From: CAZFBR01 sp035353495 [NCBI: uncultured bacterium]
GTDB taxonomy: Bacteria; DAOPZR01
Length of the DNA stretch: 8,481 bases
Assembly (NCBI GenBank): GCA_964517215.1
Contig: CAZFBR010000155.1
Location: 1-8,481 of the forward strand
Direction: 5' to 3'
This document shows, in pieces, positions 1 through 4,709 of this stretch (the first letter of the stretch is position 1; the number at the start of each line of letters is the position of its first letter). Under the pieces are notes generated by a model. It did not search any database. It had not been told where the DNA came from and saw nothing but the letters and a program-made list of their open reading frames with translations. A program made the position numbers and the translations under genes.

Positions 1-468
1 GAGAAGGCGGGGGACGCCGGGCGCGGGTTCGCGGTGGTGGCGCGCGAGATCCGCCGGCTGGCTGATCGCAGCGCGGTCGCCACGATCGATATCAGCCGCA
101 GCGTGGCGGAACTGAAATCGGCCAGCAATGCCGGCACGGCGCGGCTGGACGACTTTGCGGCACAGATGCGGCGCGGCCTGCAGGAGACCGCGCGGCTGAC
201 CGCGCTCATGGCCGAGGTCATCGACCGGGTCAGCGCGCTGCTGCCGCAGTGCGGCCGCGCCACCGAGGAGACGCAGGCCCAGGCGCAGCGGGCGGAGGAA
301 ATCGCCGCCGCCATGGGGCAACTCACCGAAGCGGCGGCCCAGACCGTTGCCGCGCTGCGGGAAATGGGGATCGCCATCACCGGCCTGACGGATACGGCCC
401 ATACCCTGCGGGACGCGGCGGCGCGCTTCACGCTGCCGGACCCGGCCGCGGGAGGAGAGACGCGATGA
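1..468 (+). CDS. Methyl-accepting chemotaxis protein, C-terminal part (5' end outside window)
   Basis: The reading frame is open from the first base and ends at TGA 466-468, giving 155 residues. It starts inside the conserved signalling tip ([20 protein letters not shown]), the cytoplasmic hairpin end that contacts CheA and CheW. The rest is the descending arm of the coiled coil, rich in Ala, Gln and Glu, ending in a short polar tail. The tip spelling ([15 protein letters not shown]) is that of WspA-type receptors rather than the commoner enteric form. The complete MCP that follows has the same tip and about the same length after it (146 residues), so the two are paralogues in tandem. They differ just after the tip: here it reads [10 protein letters not shown] where the neighbour has [10 protein letters not shown]. 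Sensor domain, membrane segments and HAMP would lie upstream and cannot be judged. There is no obvious C-terminal CheR-docking pentapeptide. The stop overlaps the next gene by 4 bp (ATGA). Confidence 0.95.
   Translation, partial: EKAGDAGRGFAVVAREIRRLADRSAVATIDISRSVAELKSASNAGTARLDDFAAQMRRGLQETARLTALMAEVIDRVSALLPQCGRATEETQAQAQRAEEIAAAMGQLTEAAAQTVAALREMGIAITGLTDTAHTLRDAAARFTLPDPAAGGETR
451..457 (+). promoter_or_regulatory. Strong Shine-Dalgarno for the second MCP
   Basis: GGAGGAG lies seven bases before ATG 465, inside the last codons of the upstream MCP. It is the only textbook-strength ribosome site I see in the window. It fixes the start of the complete MCP at 465 rather than at the in-frame upstream ATG at 249. 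Confidence 0.75.
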
Positions 469-2366
469 GCGCGCGCGACCGCCGGCCCGCGTTGTTTTTC
501 CGGCTGCTGCAGGCCGGCCTGCTGATGCTGCTGCCGGTGCTGGCATTCTGGCTCGCAGGGGTCTGGTATTTCGGCGCGCGTCAGCAGCAGGCGAACACCC
601 TGGTGCGCTGCGCCGACCGCATTACCATTGCCATGCTTGAGGCGCGGCGGGCGGAGAAGGATTTCCTGCTGCGGGATGCCGCCGCTGCTGAATTCCGGCG
701 CAGCGGGATTTCGGATAATCTGACTGCCCACCAGCGCTGGTGCGACAAGCTGCTGGCGGCCGTCGCTGAACTGGGCGCGCAGCTGCCGGCGACCGAACAG
801 GGGCGGGCGGCCCAGCTGGAAACCAGCGTGCGCGCATACGCGGCGCGGTTTGCCGAACTGGCCGGGACCTATCGTACGGCCGGCACGACGAGCACCGCCG
901 CCGGCACCGCCTGGCTGCAGGCCCGTCAGGGACTGGCGGCGGCGGTGCGCGCCCGCCGGCAGCCGGCGCTGACGCAGGCTGCCGAGGCGCTGCAGCAGGC
1001 CGCTGATGCCTGGCGGCAGCAGGCCGACAGCGCCGCCGTGGCGCTGGTGCTGACGCGGCTGGCGGTGCTGGAACGGACGGCTGCGGACAGTATCGGGACC
1101 AGCCCGCTGGCGGCGCCGGTTGCCGCCTGGCGCACGACATTCACGGCGCTGCAGGAAACGTCCGGTCAGTTGCGCGATGCCAACAGCGGGGTGCAGGGCG
1201 CCATGCGCGCGGCCATCCACGACGTGGAGACCCAGCTGGCCCGGATGGATGAGGTGCGGGAAGCTGCTGACGCCACCGGGGCGGCGGCGAACCGCCAGCT
1301 GCTGCTGGCGATGGGCGGGGTGCTGGTTGCCGGCCTGCTGCTGGGGGTGGTGATCAGCATGCTGACCGCCCGCAGCCTGGTACGGCCGCTGGCCGCGCTG
1401 CAGCAGGCGGTTACCGCCCTGGGCAGCGGCCAGCTCGGCGCGCGGGCCGCAGTGCCGGTGGTGCGCGAATACGCGCTGCTGGCCGAAGGGATGAATGCCA
1501 TGGCCGAGGCCCTGGCCGGTCTGGTGCGGCGGATTCAGCGGGCGGGGGTGCAGGTAACGTCGTCGGCGACGCAGATCACGGCGGCGGCGCGGCAGCTGCA
1601 GACAAGCGTTGGTGAGCAGACCGCCACAACGGCGCAAGTGGGGGCGAGCGTGGCGGAGATCTCCGCCACCACGCAGCAGCTGGCCGGCACCATCGCGCAT
1701 GCCGCCGCCGCCGCGGACGCCAGCGCCGGCATCGCCGGCCACAGTGTCAGCGATATCGCCGCCCTGACCGGCAGCATGCGCCAGCTGCTGACGTCGACGG
1801 CGAATCTGGGCGGGCGGTTCTCCCTGCTGAGCGCCAAGGCGCAGGGCATCGGCAGCGTGGTCACCACGATCGCCAAAGTCGCCGACCAGACCAACCTGCT
1901 GTCGCTGAATGCCGCCATTGAGGCGGAGAAGGCGGGCGAGGCGGGCCTCGGTTTTGCCGTGGTAGCGCGGGAAATCCGCCGGCTGGCTGACCAGAGTGCC
2001 ATCGCCACCGCGGATATCGAGGAACTGATCCGCGAGATGCAGGGTGCGGTCGTGGGCGGCGTTACCGGCATGGATGCGTTCACCCATGAGGTGCGCGTGC
2101 AGGCCGACGCGGTGGCGGCCTTTGGCAGCAAGCTCGAGGAGCTGATCCGCCAGGTGCAGGCGGTGGCGCCGCTGCTGGCCACCGTCACGGCCAGCGTGCA
2201 GTCGCAGGCGGCGGCGGCCCAGCAGATCAATGTGGCCATGACCCAGCTGGGCGATACCGCCCAGAACAGCAGCCTGGCCGCCACCAGTTTGACCGAGGTC
2301 GCGACCCATTTGCTGGACGCCTCACGCGAACTGCAGGGTGAGGTCGCGCGGTTTCGCGCGGAGTGA
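465..2366 (+). CDS. wspA: Transmembrane methyl-accepting chemotaxis protein, WspA-like, HBM-like sensor domain
   Basis: Receptor of 633 residues, the likely input of this chemosensory array. Residues about 11-32 form a first hydrophobic helix ([19 protein letters not shown]) and about 279-301 a second ([18 protein letters not shown]), placing about 245 residues in the periplasm. That domain is all-helical in composition and carries [12 protein letters not shown] near residues 59-71, a signature I associate with helical bimodular (HBM) sensors. HAMP follows (about 300-355), then the signalling coiled coil with its tip around residues 465-510 ([20 protein letters not shown], then [13 protein letters not shown]). 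The EAEKAG and AREIRRLAD spelling matches Pseudomonas WspA. WspA is about 540 residues, so the extra length here is in the sensor domain. The gene starts inside the stop of the previous MCP and is followed directly by a cheW, as wspA is. The MCP identity is certain; orthology to WspA rests on tip motifs and gene order. The ligand is unknown. Confidence 0.93.
   Translation: MSARDRRPALFFRLLQAGLLMLLPVLAFWLAGVWYFGARQQQANTLVRCADRITIAMLEARRAEKDFLLRDAAAAEFRRSGISDNLTAHQRWCDKLLAAVAELGAQLPATEQGRAAQLETSVRAYAARFAELAGTYRTAGTTSTAAGTAWLQARQGLAAAVRARRQPALTQAAEALQQAADAWRQQADSAAVALVLTRLAVLERTAADSIGTSPLAAPVAAWRTTFTALQETSGQLRDANSGVQGAMRAAIHDVETQLARMDEVREAADATGAAANRQLLLAMGGVLVAGLLLGVVISMLTARSLVRPLAALQQAVTALGSGQLGARAAVPVVREYALLAEGMNAMAEALAGLVRRIQRAGVQVTSSATQITAAARQLQTSVGEQTATTAQVGASVAEISATTQQLAGTIAHAAAAADASAGIAGHSVSDIAALTGSMRQLLTSTANLGGRFSLLSAKAQGIGSVVTTIAKVADQTNLLSLNAAIEAEKAGEAGLGFAVVAREIRRLADQSAIATADIEELIREMQGAVVGGVTGMDAFTHEVRVQADAVAAFGSKLEELIRQVQAVAPLLATVTASVQSQAAAAQQINVAMTQLGDTAQNSSLAATSLTEVATHLLDASRELQGEVARFRAE
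2360..2363 (+). promoter_or_regulatory. Shine-Dalgarno deciding the start of the first CheW
   Basis: GGAG sits five bases before GTG 2369 and overlaps the end of the MCP gene. GTG 2363, which would give a 4-bp GTGA overlap, has no purine-rich site at a usable distance. I therefore favour GTG 2369. Coupled re-initiation at 2363 remains possible, because the other genes here start without strong sites. Confidence 0.5.
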
Positions 2367-2368
2367 TC

Positions 2369-2809
2369 GTGCTCTATCTGCGTTTTACCCTTGCCGGCGC
2401 GCGGTTTGGCGTGCCGGCGGCGGCGGTGACGGCGGTGGTGCCGTGGGTGGCGCTGGCCCCGCTGCCGCATGCGCCGGCCGGTGTTTGCGGCGTGCTGAAT
2501 TATCACGGCCAGAGTGTGCCGGTGCTGGACCTGCAGCAGCTGGTGCAGCGCACCCCGTGCGCGCCGGCCTACGGCACGCGCATCATTCTGGTCAGCGGCG
2601 TGACCAGCGGCCTGCTCGGACTGCTGGCGGAAACGGTCCTTGACACCTTCCGGCCCGACAGTGATTTCATCCCCAGCGGTCTGCCGCAGCCGGATGCGCC
2701 GTACCTTGACGGGGTGATGTTCACCGCCGACGGGATGGTGCAGCAGATCAACCTGGCCGGGCTGCTGCCCGCCACCCTGCAGACGACGCTGGCGGCGACC
2801 GGCGCATGA
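2369..2809 (+). CDS. wspB: CheW-type adaptor protein, WspB-like
   Basis: Small single-domain cytoplasmic adaptor of 146 residues (148 if started at GTG 2363). The CheW fold begins almost at once (LYLRFTLAG, FGVPAAAVTAVVP). The central signature GVLNYHGQSVPVLDL, around residues 43-57, matches the CheW consensus G-V-x-N-L-R-G-x-x-x-P-V-x-D-L. CheW proteins bridge the receptor tip and the CheA regulatory domain. It lies between the MCP and the cheR-TPR gene, the position of wspB. One oddity is that the usual Arg of the NLRG loop is His here (NYHG). Because WspB and WspD are both CheW-like, the assignment as WspB rests on short length, lack of an N-terminal extension and gene order. Its stop overlaps the next gene by 4 bp (ATGA). 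Confidence 0.92.
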   Translation: MLYLRFTLAGARFGVPAAAVTAVVPWVALAPLPHAPAGVCGVLNYHGQSVPVLDLQQLVQRTPCAPAYGTRIILVSGVTSGLLGLLAETVLDTFRPDSDFIPSGLPQPDAPYLDGVMFTADGMVQQINLAGLLPATLQTTLAATGA

Positions 2810-4038
2810 ATACCGCCTGGCGGCTGCTGACCGGGCAGTACGGCCTTGATCCGGCCAGTTTTCCGGTCGATGCCGTCGCCCGTGCCACTGCCGAACGCCA
2901 GCAGGGGCTCGGCCTGACGGCTGCCGCCTATGACGCGGCGCTGCTGGCTGATCCGGCCGAACTTGCCCGGCTGGCGGAGCTCCTGCTGATCAGTGAAACG
3001 TGGTTCCTGCGCGACCATGGCGCGTTTCGTTTTTTGCGCGAGCATATCCGGGCACTGCCGTCGGAGGGGCGGCGGGAACTGGCCCTGCTTTCCGTCGGCT
3101 GCGCGTCCGGTGAGGAACCGTATTCGCTGGTTATCACCCTGGCCGAGGCCGGGGTGCCGCCCGGCAGCTGCCCGGTCGATGCCTTTGATGTGAGTGCCCG
3201 GGCACTGGCACTTGCCACCGCCGCCCGGTATACCCGCAATGCGCTGCGCGGGGTGCCGGCGGGGTTCTGTGAACGGTGGTTTACCCCGGACGGCGACGGC
3301 TACCGGCTGGCGCCGGCAGTAAGCGCTGCCGTGCGTTTTCGTGCGGGGAACATCCTCAATCCGCCGGCGACCGGCCGGCAGTATGATGTTGTTTTTTGCC
3401 GCAATCTGATGATTTACCTCACCCCGGCAGCCCGGGCGCAGGCCTGCCGCAATCTGCGGGGCATGCTGCGGCCGGGCGGCATGCTCATTGCCGGTGCGGC
3501 GGAAACGTCGTCGGTCTGGTCACCGTTTTTTGTGCCCGCCGGCCCGCCCGATGCGTTTGCCTATCGGAGCAGCGAAACGCCGGCGCTGGTACCGGCTTCG
3601 CCCGTACAGGGCATGTCGGCATCGGCACCGGCGGTGCTGTCATTGCCGGTAGCGCTGGCTGCTCCACCGCAGCAGCCGGGCGGCACGGGTCAGCGGGCGG
3701 CATCGGCGCCGGCGGCGTCCAATCGGGATCTGTTTGCCGCCGCGCAGGCCTGTGCCGATCGCGGTGATCTGGCGGCGGCGGCGCAGTATTGCGACGCCGC
3801 CCTGACGGCCGACCCCGGACATGCGGACGGCTGGTGCCTGCGCGGCATCATCCATCAGGCGGCGGCGAATCCGCACGCCGCGGCGGACTGTTTTGCCCGT
3901 GCGCTGGACCTGCTGCCCGACCATTACGAGGCGCTGCTTGCCCTGTCGCTGCTGCGCGAACAGGCGGGCGAGCATGAACTGGCGGCACGGCTGCGCCGGC
4001 AGGCATGTGCCGCCGCCGCGGTGGAACGCAGCGCATGA
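2806..4038 (+). CDS. wspC: CheR chemoreceptor methyltransferase with C-terminal TPR repeats, WspC-like
   Basis: S-adenosylmethionine-dependent methyltransferase of 410 residues, expected to methylate glutamates on the operon's receptors. Residues 1 to about 75 are the CheR N-terminal helical domain and contain SETWFLRD near 63-70. The catalytic domain follows: the SAM-binding loop VGCASGEEPYS around 97-107, the acidic AFDVS motif further on, and FCRNLMIYL near 197-205. After an Ala/Pro-rich linker (about 260-305) come three 34-residue TPR units, starting near residues 306, 340 and 374, each with the alternating small and aromatic residues of the repeat (DPGH and LPDH at the turns). CheR fused to TPRs is typical of WspC and of FrzF; TPRs mediate protein-protein contacts and may replace pentapeptide tethering. 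All core motifs look intact. It overlaps its neighbours by 4 bp at both ends, without a strong ribosome site of its own. Confidence 0.96.
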   Translation: MNTAWRLLTGQYGLDPASFPVDAVARATAERQQGLGLTAAAYDAALLADPAELARLAELLLISETWFLRDHGAFRFLREHIRALPSEGRRELALLSVGCASGEEPYSLVITLAEAGVPPGSCPVDAFDVSARALALATAARYTRNALRGVPAGFCERWFTPDGDGYRLAPAVSAAVRFRAGNILNPPATGRQYDVVFCRNLMIYLTPAARAQACRNLRGMLRPGGMLIAGAAETSSVWSPFFVPAGPPDAFAYRSSETPALVPASPVQGMSASAPAVLSLPVALAAPPQQPGGTGQRAASAPAASNRDLFAAAQACADRGDLAAAAQYCDAALTADPGHADGWCLRGIIHQAAANPHAAADCFARALDLLPDHYEALLALSLLREQAGEHELAARLRRQACAAAAVERSA

Positions 4039-4709
4039 CTCCGGAAACCAGCGCGGCCCCGCCGGTTGCGGGTGACTGCTGGAATCATATCGGCGTCTGG
4101 GGTGCGGATGAGCCGCGCTGCCCGCGGCTCGCCGCGGTTATTCACTGCCGCAACTGCCCGGTGTTCGCCGAAGCCGGTCGCGTTTTTTTCCGGCATCAGC
4201 CGCCGGCCGAATATCTCAAGGACTGGCACGGTGTGCTGGCGGTGCCCGATGCCAAACAGACGGCGACCGACGTGTCGCTCATGGTCTTTCGCCTGGCCGG
4301 TGAATGGTTTGCCCTGCCGACGGAAAATGTGCGCGAGGTTGCCGCCGCCGGCCCGGTTCATTCGCTGCCGCACCGCGCCGGTCCGCTCATGCGCGGCCTG
4401 ACCTTCATTCACGGCGAACTGCTGCTGTGTGCGGATCTGCATCTGCTGCTGGAACCCGAAGGCGAACGCCTGGCGGGTGACGGCCGCCGTCTGGTGGTCG
4501 AGCAGCATGGCGAATACTGGTGCTGTATCGTTGATGCCGTGGCGGGACTCGAGCATTGTGCGGCCGCGGCGCTGCAGCCGCCGCCGGTCACCGCCCGCGC
4601 GGCAGCGGCCAGCTGCCTGCGCGGCGTGTATACCCGCGCCGACGGCACCGTCATCGGCTGTCTCGACGCGGCGGCACTGTTTGTCGCGTTGCGCAAGGCG
4701 CTGCCATGA
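4035..4709 (+). CDS. wspD: CheW-type adaptor with N-terminal four-cysteine motif, WspD-like
   Basis: Second adaptor, 224 residues, starting at ATG 4035 inside the cheR stop (ATGA). The in-frame ATG at 4005 would overlap cheR by 34 bp and is less likely. The N-terminal part of about 78 residues holds four cysteines: Cys15 in DCWNHIGVWG, Cys29 in RCPRL, and Cys38 and Cys41 in HCRNCPVF (spacing C-x13-C-x8-C-x2-C). I recognise this segment from WspD proteins. The CheW fold runs from about residue 79 (SLMVFRLAGEWFALPTENVREV) through RGLTFIHGELLLCADL to the C-terminus (VIGCLDAAALF). It would link receptors and the CheA that follows. The NLRG-type loop again has His instead of Arg (FIHG). The cysteine spacing could bind zinc or an iron-sulfur cluster, but that is my inference; no metal function is known to me. 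The stop overlaps cheA by 4 bp. Confidence 0.94.
   Translation: MTPETSAAPPVAGDCWNHIGVWGADEPRCPRLAAVIHCRNCPVFAEAGRVFFRHQPPAEYLKDWHGVLAVPDAKQTATDVSLMVFRLAGEWFALPTENVREVAAAGPVHSLPHRAGPLMRGLTFIHGELLLCADLHLLLEPEGERLAGDGRRLVVEQHGEYWCCIVDAVAGLEHCAAAALQPPPVTARAAAASCLRGVYTRADGTVIGCLDAAALFVALRKALP

Noticed and set aside
249-464. In-frame 72-residue N-terminal extension of the complete MCP, from ATG 249.
   Set aside because: It lies inside the upstream MCP in another frame, is Gly/Arg-rich without domain character, and GGAGGAG places the start at ATG 465, directly before a typical N-terminal membrane anchor.
1535-2506. 323-codon minus-strand frame opposite the MCP signalling domain.
   Set aside because: Ser/Ala/Cys-rich antisense of the conserved MCP coiled coil; no family resemblance and no ribosome site that I can see.
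4556-4705. In-frame 50-residue extension of CheA, from ATG 4556.
   Set aside because: It overlaps the second CheW by 150 bp and reads as out-of-frame Arg/Gly-rich sequence. ATG 4706 gives the ATGA overlap seen at the other junctions and begins right at the Hpt domain.
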